Shown: positions 17,171 to 25,975 of the stretch, in pieces
How positions within the stretch are numbered: the stretch's first letter is position 1
Layout of the letters: every line of letters starts with the position of its first letter
Source of the DNA: UBA4744 sp963717135
GTDB taxonomy: Bacteria; Actinomycetota; Acidimicrobiia; Spongiisociales; UBA4744
Length of the DNA: 64,000 nucleotides
Direction of reading: 5' to 3'
Assembly: GCA_963717135.1 (NCBI GenBank)
Contig: CAVQVN010000003.1
Span: forward strand, 186,001-250,000
Made by a program: the position numbers and the translations under genes
The notes under the pieces: model-generated
Databases searched by the model: none
What the model was told of the DNA's origin: nothing
The model's input: only the letters and a program-made list of their open reading frames with translations

Positions 17171-17182
17171 TTGCAATTGCAA
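17171..17182. promoter_or_regulatory. Palindrome TTGCAATTGCAA, possible operator
   Basis: A perfect 12-bp palindrome in the 337-base divergent gap between the ABC exporter and the acyl-CoA dehydrogenase, extended by GGG on one side and GCG on the other. TetR-type regulators of fatty acid genes often bind such sites, but no regulator gene is nearby. A related AT-rich stretch (CTTGCAATTGTTAGC) occurs near 41.14 kb. The rest of the gap shows no clear promoter. Confidence 0.3.
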
Positions 17183-17349
17183 GCGAAATGACGGAAAATG
17201 CAAACTGTGGCAAGCTTTCCACGCCTGGTTGATGCTGCTGGACGAGTTGCGAGGTTCACTCCCGCCGACCGTCCATCCGGCCCGAACCGGATGCCATCCG
17301 GATCCGTCGACTCCCACTCCTGTGAGGTCCAGATCAAAGGAAGGAACCT

Positions 17350-19152
17350 ATGACCACCTACGCACCACCCCTCAAAGATCTGCGTTTTGTGCTGCAGAAC
17401 TTGATCGGACTTGACAACCTCGCAGCCTTGCCGGGTTTCGAGCACGTGGAGGCAGATTTTGTCGATGCCATCCTTGCGGAGGCAGGCAAGCTATTGACCG
17501 ACGTGTGGTTTCCTCTGAATCGCAGTGGCGATATCGAGGGTTCGAATCTTTGCGACGGCATTGTCGTGACTCCGGAAGGTTTCAAGGACGCCTATCAACA
17601 GATGGTCCAGGCCGGTTGGCTCGGAATCCCCTTCCCCGAAGAGTACGGGGGAGGCAACATGCCGGCCACCATCGTCACTGCGGTTGGAGAAATGGTCAAC
17701 GCCACCAATCCCAGCCTGGCCATGGCTCCCGGCTTGACCCAAGGAGCCCTGGACGCCTTGTTGGAACACGGCTCCGAAGAGCTGAAAGAGATCTTCGTTC
17801 GGCGCCTGATCACCGGCGAATGGGCGGGCACGATGTGTCTGACCGAGGCGCAAGCCGGCTCGGATGTGGGCGCGCTGACCAGCAAGGCAACTCGATCCGA
17901 CGATGGCACTTGGCGGGTCAAGGGAACCAAGACCTTCATCAGCTTCGGCGACCACGACCTCACCGACAACATCATCCATCTGGTTCTGGCCCGAACCCCT
18001 GATTCTCCTCCCGGCACGAAAGGTATCAGCCTCTTCGTGGTACCCAAGTATCTGATCAATGAGGACGGGTCGCTCGGAGACTCCAACGATGTCCAGACCG
18101 TGTCCATCGAGCACAAGATGGGCATCAAGGCCAGCCCCACCTGCGTTCTCGCCTTCGGCGACCAGAGCGAAGGGTCGGTCGGCTACCTCGTCGGCGAAGA
18201 GCGCCAAGGCATGCGATACATGTTCACGATGATGAACAATGCCCGGTTGGCCGTCGGACTGAGCGGGGTGGCCGTCGGAGAGATGGCCTACCAGAACGCC
18301 CTCGCCTACGCGCAGGAGCGGGTTCAGGGCCATCCCATCGGGACACCGAAGGAAGAAACCACCCCGATCATCGGACATGCCGACGTCCGCCGGATGTTGA
18401 TGACCATGAAGGCGACGGTCGAGGCCATGCGGGCACTCGTGCTGGAAAACGCCTTTGCGCTCGACATGGCCAAGGTTCACCCCGATGAGGGAACCCGCAA
18501 CCAGTACCGCCTCTACGCGGATCTGCTCACACCCGTCTCGAAAGCCTGGGCAACCGATCTGGGGTCTGAGGTCGCCTCGATGGCCATCCAGGTCTACGGC
18601 GGCATGGGATACATAGAAGAGAGCGGAATACCCCAGTTCTACCGGGATGCTCGGATCGGCGCGATCTATGAAGGCACCAACGGCATCCAGGCGCTGGATC
18701 TGATCGGCCGCAAACTGCCGGCCGGCGGTGGCGCCGGCATCATGGGCTTCCTGGGCACCATGAAAGCGATCGACCCGGATCTGGCCGCCGCCGGAGACCG
18801 GTTCGGCTCGATGCGCTCGCTGCTGGCCGACGGTGTGGCTGCCCTCGAACAGGCGACCGGATGGCTGGCGATGAACGGCATGCAGGACCCCAATCAGGCA
18901 GCCGCCGGCGCCACGCCGTATCTGCGCATGTTGGGCACTGTGGCGGGCGGATACTTCCTCGCCAAATCGGCTCTGGCAGCTTCCCAACTGCTCGAGAAAG
19001 GCTCATCGGACAAGGAGTTCTTGGAGGCCAAGATCGCCACCGCCCGGTTCTATGCCGAGCAGTTGCTGCCCCTGGGAACGGCCCTGCTGGGACCCATCAC
19101 CGCCGGCAAAGAGACGCTGTTCGCCATCGACCCCGACCAGATGAGCCACTGA
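17350..19152 (+). CDS. Acyl-CoA dehydrogenase, long form with C-terminal domain
   Basis: 600 residues, longer than the usual 380 because of an N-terminal extension and a C-terminal extra domain, as in FadE5- and DmdC-type enzymes. It starts MTTYAPPLKDLRFVLQNL with AAGGAAGGA upstream. FAD and substrate motifs are GTMCLTEAQAGSDVGAL, FISFGDHD, and the C-terminal VYGGMGYIEE. The catalytic Glu is likely the one in IYEGTNGIQALDLIGRKL (about residue 441). It oxidises an acyl-CoA to the enoyl-CoA, passing electrons to ETF. Chain length preference cannot be judged, and 3-methylmercaptopropionyl-CoA is possible. It stands alone, 198 bases after the palindrome site's gap start. Confidence 0.92.
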   Translation: MTTYAPPLKDLRFVLQNLIGLDNLAALPGFEHVEADFVDAILAEAGKLLTDVWFPLNRSGDIEGSNLCDGIVVTPEGFKDAYQQMVQAGWLGIPFPEEYGGGNMPATIVTAVGEMVNATNPSLAMAPGLTQGALDALLEHGSEELKEIFVRRLITGEWAGTMCLTEAQAGSDVGALTSKATRSDDGTWRVKGTKTFISFGDHDLTDNIIHLVLARTPDSPPGTKGISLFVVPKYLINEDGSLGDSNDVQTVSIEHKMGIKASPTCVLAFGDQSEGSVGYLVGEERQGMRYMFTMMNNARLAVGLSGVAVGEMAYQNALAYAQERVQGHPIGTPKEETTPIIGHADVRRMLMTMKATVEAMRALVLENAFALDMAKVHPDEGTRNQYRLYADLLTPVSKAWATDLGSEVASMAIQVYGGMGYIEESGIPQFYRDARIGAIYEGTNGIQALDLIGRKLPAGGGAGIMGFLGTMKAIDPDLAAAGDRFGSMRSLLADGVAALEQATGWLAMNGMQDPNQAAAGATPYLRMLGTVAGGYFLAKSALAASQLLEKGSSDKEFLEAKIATARFYAEQLLPLGTALLGPITAGKETLFAIDPDQMSH

Positions 19153-19157
19153 GAAAA

Positions 19158-19185
19158 GCTGTCAGCTGATAGCTGATAGCTGATA
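19158..19185 (+). repeat. Heptanucleotide array (GCTGTCA, then GCTGATA x3)
   Basis: Four 7-bp units directly after the acyl-CoA dehydrogenase stop and before the convergent PPOX gene. One of the smallest members of the window-wide 7-bp-period repeat set. Confidence 0.8.
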
Positions 19186-19190
19186 GCCGC

Positions 19191-19703
19191 CTAGCCGGTG
19201 GGCTGCGATGGTTCTTGCTCAAAGCCGAACGCGAACATCCGGTCCGGGTCGATCCGCGCATACATGGCAGAGTCGCCCCAATCATCCCAGCCCTGGCCGT
19301 AGGTCTCCACGCAGTAGGCGCGGAACCCGGCATGCAGAGGGTCGCCCAGGTCGACGATGTCGGCCCGACCATGGACGGTGACGGCCAGGCTCTCACCCCG
19401 TAGGTGGCTGGCACTCACCTGCGGCCGCTGCCGGAGATGACGCATCCGAACAGATTCGGGCGAGGAACCAAACCAGAAGGTGGCCCGGTAGAACAAGCCG
19501 TCGACCGCTCCGGTCAGCGGGCGTCCGTCACCGGTCACCGTGGCCAGCGCCAGCACCTGTACCCCGGTCATGAGGTCGATGAGGCGGGCCGCACCGACCC
19601 GCCGGTCGGGAGTCACGACCTCCCGAAGGTGAGAACCGGCCCGTTCGTACGATCGATTGAGAAGAAGTTGGAGGTTCTTGAGATCCTCGGCCGTCTCGTG
19701 CAT
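19191..19703 (-). CDS. Pyridoxamine-phosphate-oxidase-like flavin/F420 split-barrel protein
   Basis: 170 residues from ATG at 19703 (MHETAEDLKNLQLLL). The split-barrel signature is VLALATVTGDGRPLTGAVDG, then FYRATFWFGSSPESVRMRHLRQRP and VSASHLRGESLAVTVHGRA. Such proteins bind FMN, F420 or haem and reduce or sequester small molecules. The N-terminal helical region NRSYERAGSHLRE is an extension relative to the core. Nothing in the neighbourhood indicates a substrate. It is divergent from threonine synthase with 70 bases between starts. Confidence 0.8.
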   Translation of the reverse strand: MHETAEDLKNLQLLLNRSYERAGSHLREVVTPDRRVGAARLIDLMTGVQVLALATVTGDGRPLTGAVDGLFYRATFWFGSSPESVRMRHLRQRPQVSASHLRGESLAVTVHGRADIVDLGDPLHAGFRAYCVETYGQGWDDWGDSAMYARIDPDRMFAFGFEQEPSQPTG

Positions 19704-19773
19704 ACGTGGATTGTCGCAGTTCGCTCCACCAAGGCACCAGAGTCCGGCCAACCTCCGGCCCTACACTCGCCCC

Positions 19774-21027
19774 ATGACCCTCCACTCGAGCAATCTCACC
19801 GAAGACCGGCCTACTTTCGTCAGCCACTTGCAGTGTTCCGCCACGGGTGATCATTACCCGGCTGATCGGATCCACGGGTTGTCCGACACCGGCCGGCCGC
19901 TGCTGGTCCGCTACGACCTTGCTGCGCTGGCCGAGACTCTAGACCGAGAAACGCTGGCCGCCCGGCCACCCGACCTCTGGCGATACCGGGAGTTCCTCCC
20001 GGTGCGCAACACGTCCAGCATCGTGTCCCTGGGAGAGTCGATGACACCGCTGGTGCCTCTCCACAACGTCGAGGCGGAAACCGGCAGTGCGCAGATCCTG
20101 GTCAAGGATGAGGGCCGCCTGCCCACGGGTTCGTTCAAGGCGCGGGGATTGGCGTTGGCGGTGAGCATGGCGAAGGAATTGGGGCTCAGCCGGCTGGCCA
20201 TGCCGACCAACGGCAATGCCGGTGCGGCGCTGGCTGCCTACGGCAGCCGGGCCGGCATCGAGACCTTCGTGTTTTGCCCGGAAGACACCCCCGAGGTCAA
20301 CGTCCGTGAGATTGCCCTGCAGGGAGCCAACACCTGGCGGGTCAACGGCCTGATCAACGATTGCGGGAAGATAGTCGCCGAGGGAACAGATCCGATGGGC
20401 TGGTTCGACTTTTCGACGCTCAAAGAGCCCTACCGGATCGAAGGCAAGAAGACGATGGGCCTCGAGCTGGCCGAGCAACTCGGGTGGACCACCCCCGACT
20501 TGATCTTCTATCCCACGGGCGGCGGAACCGGACTCATCGGCATGTGGAAGGCTTTTCGAGAACTGGTCGAGATAGGGTGGCTGCGAGAACCTCTGCCCCG
20601 AATGGTCGCCGTCCAGTCGAGCGGCTGCGCCCCCATCGTTCGGGCATTCGACAACGGTTCCGATCATGCGGAATTCTGGGAAGGCGCCCACACCATCGCG
20701 GCCGGTATCCGGGTGCCCGCCGCCATCGGGGACTTCCTCATCCTGGCGGCCATCAGAGAGAGCGGGGGGTTCGCCATCGCCGTGACCGACGAGGAGATCG
20801 CCGATGCCCAGCAGCGGGTGCCGGAAATCGAAGGGCTCCTGTTGTGCCCGGAAGGAGCCGCCACCTACGCGGCTTACCGGCGAGCTCTGACCGAAGGCCG
20901 GATCGACCGGAGCGATCGGGTGATGCTGTTCAACTGCGGAAACGGTCTGAAGTACCCGATGCCCCCCGCCGTGCGCCGGGTTGACCGGCACCAGTCGATC
21001 AACTGGAGCCAACTTTCTCCCCCCTGA
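19774..21027 (+). CDS. thrC: Threonine synthase
   Basis: 417 residues from ATG at 19774; the open frame upstream runs into the opposite gene and is not used. Fold-type II PLP enzyme: LPTGSFKARGLALAV holds the PLP lysine (about residue 121), PTNGNAGAALAAYG binds the cofactor phosphate side, and YPTGGGTGLIGMWKAF is the phosphate-binding glycine loop. The N-terminal zinc-finger-like LQCSATGDHYPADRIHGLSDTG is typical of the longer threonine synthases. It converts O-phosphohomoserine to threonine. No thrA or thrB gene is nearby. A related cystathionine-type lyase is unlikely given this N-terminus. Confidence 0.9.
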   Translation: MTLHSSNLTEDRPTFVSHLQCSATGDHYPADRIHGLSDTGRPLLVRYDLAALAETLDRETLAARPPDLWRYREFLPVRNTSSIVSLGESMTPLVPLHNVEAETGSAQILVKDEGRLPTGSFKARGLALAVSMAKELGLSRLAMPTNGNAGAALAAYGSRAGIETFVFCPEDTPEVNVREIALQGANTWRVNGLINDCGKIVAEGTDPMGWFDFSTLKEPYRIEGKKTMGLELAEQLGWTTPDLIFYPTGGGTGLIGMWKAFRELVEIGWLREPLPRMVAVQSSGCAPIVRAFDNGSDHAEFWEGAHTIAAGIRVPAAIGDFLILAAIRESGGFAIAVTDEEIADAQQRVPEIEGLLLCPEGAATYAAYRRALTEGRIDRSDRVMLFNCGNGLKYPMPPAVRRVDRHQSINWSQLSPP

Positions 21028-21110
21028 CGAGCGAAGCTCGTTGGGAAAGGGGGAGCGCCTAAGCGAAGCGAGGGCGAGGGGGGTTCGTTCCACCAACAGG
21101 TGGGTAGGGC
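21028..21110 (-). repeat. Inverted partial copy of the 2.4-2.9 kb repeat
   Basis: On the minus strand it reads TTGGTGGAACGAACCCCCCTCGCCCTCGC, then an AGCTTCGCTCGTC block and GGGGGGAGA, in the same order as copy B at 2750-2830. It fills the gap between thrC and the convergent molybdoenzyme gene. Non-coding. Confidence 0.75.
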
Positions 21111-21138
21111 CGACGTAGGCCGTTCCCGTGGGGAACGG

Positions 21139-22677
21139 CTACTCCACCACCACTGAAATGGTGTGGTAGCCGGTGGCTCCATCCGGACGGGGCGAGCTGC
21201 GCTCAACGGTCTGGGTGTCGCCGTTGCCGTCGGTGGCCCGCACTTGCAGCCGGTACGAGCCTGGCTCAGCATCCCAATCAATGGACCATTGACGCCAGGC
21301 CTCATCACTGAGGGGCTCGGAGAGGGCGGCTTCCCGCCATCCCCGATCGTCGACCTGCACCTCTACCCGGCTGATGCCCCGGCCCGGTGCCCAGGCGACC
21401 CCGGCGATGGGTCGGAGGCCGGCCGCCACTCGCGCGTTCGATTGAGGCGTGTCGATTCGCGATTGAGTCTTGATCGGTGCCTCTTTGGCCCAACCGCGGG
21501 GCACCCAGTAGGCATCGAAGGCATCCCAGGTTGTCAACTCGATTTCGGCCAGCCATTTGGTGGCGGACACATATCCGTAGAGTCCGGCCACGACGAGGCG
21601 AGCGGGAAATCCGTGATCGAAGGGAAGCGGTTCGTCGTTCATCCCGACGGCTACCAGCGCCTCCCGGCCGTCGAAAGCGGCTTCCGCCGGAAAACCGACT
21701 GTGAACCCGTCGACCGACCGCCCGACGATCTGCTCGGCGCCGGCCTGGACTCCTGCCTGGTCGAGTATGTCGGTGAGGGGCACTCCCAGCCATTTGGCGT
21801 TGCCGACCAATCCGCCGCCTACCTGGTTGGAAACACAGGACAGGGTGACGTATCGCTCAACCATGGGAAGGTCCAGCAGGTCGTTGTAGGTGAGTTCGTA
21901 GGGCCGGTCGACCAATCCCGTTATCTTGACCGCCCAGGTGTCCAGATCTACCCGGGGTACGGAGAGGGCGGTGTCGATCTTGTAGAACGAATCGTTGGGG
22001 GTCACGACCGGAGAGATGTCGGCGACATTGAGCGCGGTACCGGGGGCCGGAGCCGGGAGCGGCCGGGCGGCACGGGGCAAGATCACGTCGGCCCGATTGG
22101 TCGCCATCTTCACCCGTTCGGCGAGGACCCGACCGGCCACAGCAGTAATCCCGGCCAAGAGGGTGAAGGCTCCAACACTGCGGAGAAACGCCCTGCGGGA
22201 CGGATCCACCTGAGCCTCGGCCCCGGACCCGATTGACGATCGCCGGGTCATGATGAGGAAAGCCACCAACCCGGCGACCGCCGCGACGACGGCCACGAGG
22301 ATCGAAGGCACGGCTTCACTTTGGGGGTCCCGAATGGCCGCGATGGCCCCGAGAACGCCGAAACCGAGGAATCCAACCGTGGGGATGACCGGCGAGCGCA
22401 TCCCGCCGAGACCGATAAGCGCACCGAACAGGGCGGAGAGCACCACGATGCCGATGATCAGGGCCGGTTTGTCCGCAGTGCCGAACGTCTCGATAGCGAA
22501 ATCTTTGACTGCCGGGGGCGCGAGATCGATGACTCCGGTACCTATCGAGACGATCAGAGAAGGAACGGAAGAAACCAACCCCGCCAACAACTCCGAAACG
22601 CCGAGCGCGAACAGGGCCGCCACCGCTCCGGCCAGGGCAGCATTCCGGCGACGCGGTTGAACGGACGTTGCTTCCAT
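21139..22677 (-). CDS. Membrane-anchored sulfite-oxidase-family molybdopterin oxidoreductase
   Basis: 512 residues from ATG at 22677. Four N-terminal membrane helices (to about residue 145) are followed by SRRAFLRSVGAF, a twin-arginine-like motif before a fifth hydrophobic stretch. The molybdenum domain has YVTLSCVSNQVGGGLVGN, whose Cys should ligate Mo, then GYVSATKWLAEIELT, and it ends with the Mo-co dimerisation domain (VAWAPGRGISRVEVQVD). Such enzymes face outside the membrane and oxidise sulfite or reduce methionine sulfoxide/TMAO-like compounds. The catalytic partner is not next door. Divergent from the PLP lyase gene. Confidence 0.88.
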   Translation of the reverse strand: MEATSVQPRRRNAALAGAVAALFALGVSELLAGLVSSVPSLIVSIGTGVIDLAPPAVKDFAIETFGTADKPALIIGIVVLSALFGALIGLGGMRSPVIPTVGFLGFGVLGAIAAIRDPQSEAVPSILVAVVAAVAGLVAFLIMTRRSSIGSGAEAQVDPSRRAFLRSVGAFTLLAGITAVAGRVLAERVKMATNRADVILPRAARPLPAPAPGTALNVADISPVVTPNDSFYKIDTALSVPRVDLDTWAVKITGLVDRPYELTYNDLLDLPMVERYVTLSCVSNQVGGGLVGNAKWLGVPLTDILDQAGVQAGAEQIVGRSVDGFTVGFPAEAAFDGREALVAVGMNDEPLPFDHGFPARLVVAGLYGYVSATKWLAEIELTTWDAFDAYWVPRGWAKEAPIKTQSRIDTPQSNARVAAGLRPIAGVAWAPGRGISRVEVQVDDRGWREAALSEPLSDEAWRQWSIDWDAEPGSYRLQVRATDGNGDTQTVERSSPRPDGATGYHTISVVVE

Positions 22678-22942
22678 GCCGGACAGCGTACGAGATCTCA
22701 ATCAAATGTCACGACCCGGCTCATGCTGTTTCCGGTTTGTTAAGGAATCAGCCCTCAGCGGCCATCGGACCTTTTGGGGCTGCCACGCAAATCTCGGTCT
22801 CTCCATCCCGGCTCGCCTCGAGGAACAATCAGCAACTGCCCTCCGCCGTCAGGAGGTCGGTGCCGGGCTCTTCCGCCAATCAACCAGCCCGCCAACATCA
22901 TGGCCCAACTACTACAGTCGCCCCCGGAGCGAGGAGAGCCGT

Positions 22943-24277
22943 ATGGGTGTTATCGACGAACCCCGGATCCCGGAAAGGGGTCTCGACCCGGACGACATCC
23001 TCGATCACATGCGAGGGATGCGAGCCGGCGACGCGGACTGGCGCTCGGGCCAGACCTGGAGCCTCGTGTACCACGCCGGCGATGACCACTCTGCTTTCCT
23101 CCAGGAAGCTCACGGTACGTTCTTCTCCGAGAACGCCCTCAACCCGATTGCCTTTCCCAGCTTGCGCCGTTTCGAGGCCGAGGTGGTGCGCATGACGGCC
23201 ACCATGCTCAACGGGGACAACAACGTCGTCGGCACAATGACGTCCGGTGGGTCGGAGAGCATCCTGATGGCGGTCAAAACGTACCGTGACCGGGCTCGCG
23301 ACCTGCACCCTGAGATCAAGCGACCCGAGATGGTGCTACCCGTCACCGCGCACGCCGCGTTCCTCAAGGCCGGGCACTATTTTGGAGTCGAACCGGTGCT
23401 CGTCCCTCTGGCCAAAGACCTCCGGGTAGATGTCGGCGCGATGCGAACAGCCATCGGGCCCAACACGATCCTGCTGGTCGGCTCGGCACCCAACTACCCG
23501 CACGGCATCATCGACCCGATCGAGGAAATCGGCACCGTCGCTCTTGAGAACGATCTGGGGTTTCACGTCGACGCCTGCCTGGGAGGTTTCCTGCTGCCTT
23601 GGGTCGAGCTGCTGGGCTACCCGATTCCCCGGTTCGATTTCCGGGTTCCCGGGGTCACCAGCATGTCGGCCGACGTGCACAAATACGGCTTCGCCGCCAA
23701 AGGTGCCTCCACCATCCTCTATCGCGGGGCCGCTTTGCGCCGCTACCAGTTTCACGTTTCGACCGGATGGCCGGGTGGGATCTATGCCTCACCCAGCATG
23801 GCCGGCACCCGCCCCGGCGGTTCCATCGCGGCAGCCTGGGCGGCCCTCAAACGGATCGGCCGGGACGGATATCTCGAGAAAGCTCAGGTGATCATGGGTA
23901 CTTCCCGACGTCTGGTCGAGGGCATCAACCGGATCCCCGGACTTCGGGTTCTGGGGGATCCGCCGGCAAGTGTGTTTGCCTTTGCATCGGACGAGGTCGA
24001 CGTCTACGCGGTAGGTGACTCCCTGGATGGGCGAGGCTGGCACATGGACCGCCAGATCAAACCGGCTTCGCTGCACATGATGATCACCCCGGTCCATGCC
24101 GGTATCGAGGATCGCTTCCTTGGTGACCTGGCGGCCACCGTCGAGGAGGTACGCGCCGACCCCGACGCTTCGGGGGCCGGACAGGCCGCCCTGTACGGGA
24201 TGATGACCACCCTCCCCGATCAGGGAATGGCTGACGAGATCGTCCTCCAGATGCTGGACAATCTGTACCGGGTGTGA
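22943..24277 (+). CDS. PLP-dependent sphingosine-1-phosphate-lyase-like / decarboxylase-family enzyme
   Basis: 444 residues from ATG at 22943, with GAGGAGAG six bases upstream. Group II decarboxylase-lyase fold: TSGGSESILMAVKTYRDRAR, HVDACLGGFLLPW, and SMSADVHKYGFAAKGASTILYR, where the lysine after His (about K247) binds PLP. The YHAGDDHSAFLQEAHGTFFSENALN start and FRVPGVTSMSADVHKYG match S1P lyases more than glutamate or aromatic decarboxylases. The likely reaction is retro-aldol cleavage of a phosphorylated long-chain base, but no sphingolipid genes are seen. Bacterial homologues are often cytosolic without the anchor, as here. Confidence 0.88.
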   Translation: MGVIDEPRIPERGLDPDDILDHMRGMRAGDADWRSGQTWSLVYHAGDDHSAFLQEAHGTFFSENALNPIAFPSLRRFEAEVVRMTATMLNGDNNVVGTMTSGGSESILMAVKTYRDRARDLHPEIKRPEMVLPVTAHAAFLKAGHYFGVEPVLVPLAKDLRVDVGAMRTAIGPNTILLVGSAPNYPHGIIDPIEEIGTVALENDLGFHVDACLGGFLLPWVELLGYPIPRFDFRVPGVTSMSADVHKYGFAAKGASTILYRGAALRRYQFHVSTGWPGGIYASPSMAGTRPGGSIAAAWAALKRIGRDGYLEKAQVIMGTSRRLVEGINRIPGLRVLGDPPASVFAFASDEVDVYAVGDSLDGRGWHMDRQIKPASLHMMITPVHAGIEDRFLGDLAATVEEVRADPDASGAGQAALYGMMTTLPDQGMADEIVLQMLDNLYRV

Positions 24278-24403
24278 ACCGGAGAATCAGTCCTCACCCG
24301 GACGGCCGAGGGATCGGCTCAACAGCCGCGAAGTCACATCTATATTCCGGGACGACAACGCAATGTGCCGGCGGACGGTCGCCGATTCCAAGGAGATGCC
24401 AAA

Positions 24404-24838
24404 TTGAACTGGCGTAGATGGTTGAAATGGGGCCTGCTCGGCTTGGTCGGGGTGCTGGCGGTGATCCAATTGGTCCCCTACGGACGGGCCCACGACAACC
24501 CGCCGGTGATCGCCGAGCCGGCTTGGGATTCGCCGGCGACCCGCGAACTGGCGGTTCGAGCCTGCTACGACTGTCATAGCAACGAGACCGTCTGGCCCTG
24601 GTATACGAACATCGCCCCCATCTCGTGGTTGACCACCCGCGACGTTGACGAGGGACGCCGGAAGCTGAACTTCTCGGAGTGGGGCGGTGGCCAGAAGGAG
24701 GACGAGACTGTTGAGGTCGTGTTGGAGGGTGAAATGCCACCCGTGTACTACGGATGGATCCACTCGTCGGCTCGTCTCAGTGATAGCGAGAACGCGCAGC
24801 TCGTCGAGGGGCTGCAGGCGACCGTCATCGGAGGATAG
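24404..24838 (+). CDS. Haem-binding domain protein (c-type, CxxCH)
   Basis: 144 residues from TTG at 24404, chosen because AAGGAG lies nine bases upstream; a GTG at 24365 has no site. One N-terminal anchor WGLLGLVGVLAVIQLVPYG exposes the rest outside. ACYDCHSNETVWPWYTNIAPISW contains the CYDCH haem attachment motif and the WPWY stretch of the PF14376-type haem-binding family, and the end carries GEMPPVYYGWIH with a methionine as possible axial ligand. Probably a small electron carrier or sensor. Its neighbour is convergent CorA. Confidence 0.85.
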   Translation: MNWRRWLKWGLLGLVGVLAVIQLVPYGRAHDNPPVIAEPAWDSPATRELAVRACYDCHSNETVWPWYTNIAPISWLTTRDVDEGRRKLNFSEWGGGQKEDETVEVVLEGEMPPVYYGWIHSSARLSDSENAQLVEGLQATVIGG

Positions 24839-24890
24839 AGGCAGAAGCCAGGGTTACCCGCCCTGTCGACATCAACCGGCTCGCCTCGCG

Positions 24891-24907
24891 CGGTTGGCAA
24901 CCAACCG
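24891..24907. terminator. Hairpin between convergent genes
   Basis: CGGTTGG-CAA-CCAACCG is a perfect 7-bp hairpin immediately after the corA stop and 53 bases after the haem-protein stop. It may serve both convergent genes. No long T-run. Confidence 0.45.
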
Positions 24908-24908
24908 T

Positions 24909-25880
24909 CTAAAGCCACCCGCTACGCCGAAAGAATCCGTAGAGAGCTCCCGCCACGAGAACCATTACCCCCACGACCACCGGGAATCCCCAACCGGCGT
25001 CGACCCCCGGCATCCTCTGAAAATTCATGCCAAAGATCCCGGCAATCAACGTCGGCACGACCGCTACCGCGACCCAGGCCGAGATCTTTCGCATGTCTTC
25101 GTTCTGACGAACGCTCACCTGGGTGAGGTTCGCTTCGAGAACGCTCGTCAGAAGGTCACGATAAGCGCCCACCTCGTCCGAGAGGCGCAACACGTGGTCG
25201 TAGACATCCCGAAAATACTCCTTCATCTCATCCGGGATCACCTCGAAGAACCCGCGCCCCAGACGGTTGAGAGGATCGATGAGAGAAGCTACGGCCTGCT
25301 GGAATTCGAGTACCTCTCGTTTGAGGAAGTAGATCCGCTCGGCGGGATTGCCCCACTCGGTCGAGAACACCTCTTTCTCAACCTCCTGGATGTCTTTGCC
25401 CAAACCTTCGACCACGGGAACGTAGTCATCGACGACCCGGTCCATCACTCGATGCAGCACGGCGCTGGGTCCCAGCCTGAGCAATTCCGGGACACGTTCC
25501 AGGCTGCGCCGGGCGTCGGTGAGACCGCTGGCCTGGCCGTGGCGAACGACCACCGCAAAATGGTCACCGATGAAGAGGAGGATTTCCCCGAATTCGATTT
25601 CTTCTTCAAGATCCATGTAGCGAGCGCTTTTCAAAACCATGAAGACGGTGTCGTCGTAGATCTCGAGTTTGGGACGCTGGTGGGCCTTCATGGCGTCCTC
25701 AACGGCCAGTTCGTGCAGGTCGAATTCTTCCCGGACTGCGGCAAACTCCTCTTCGGTCGGTTCGAAGAGGCCAATCCAAACAAACGAATCGGGTTGGGAG
25801 GCGGCCCGGCGGGCGCCGGTAATCGGCTGGGCTCCGGGTCTCCTGATACCGTCGTCGTATACGGCGCAATCGATAATCAC
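24909..25880 (-). CDS. corA: Magnesium/cobalt transporter CorA
   Basis: 323 residues. A soluble N-terminal domain with long helices is followed by two C-terminal membrane helices; the pore signature GMNFQRMPG follows the first, after VAVAVVPTLIAGIFGMNF. The QRPKLEIYDDTVFMVLKS stretch and LNRLGRGFFEVIPDEMKEYF match the family. CorA imports Mg2+ (or Co2+) through a pentameric channel. A broken P-type Mg ATPase lies 2-5 kb away, so CorA may be the remaining magnesium importer in this region. Length normal. Confidence 0.93.
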   Translation of the reverse strand: MIIDCAVYDDGIRRPGAQPITGARRAASQPDSFVWIGLFEPTEEEFAAVREEFDLHELAVEDAMKAHQRPKLEIYDDTVFMVLKSARYMDLEEEIEFGEILLFIGDHFAVVVRHGQASGLTDARRSLERVPELLRLGPSAVLHRVMDRVVDDYVPVVEGLGKDIQEVEKEVFSTEWGNPAERIYFLKREVLEFQQAVASLIDPLNRLGRGFFEVIPDEMKEYFRDVYDHVLRLSDEVGAYRDLLTSVLEANLTQVSVRQNEDMRKISAWVAVAVVPTLIAGIFGMNFQRMPGVDAGWGFPVVVGVMVLVAGALYGFFRRSGWL

Positions 25881-25975
25881 GGCAACATTGTGGCAGGGAT
25901 CCCGTGCCTATTCGCGCTGCTCCGGTCGCATGAGTTTGTCGTCCATCTGAGGAATCGATCGGGACTCGTTCAGGA

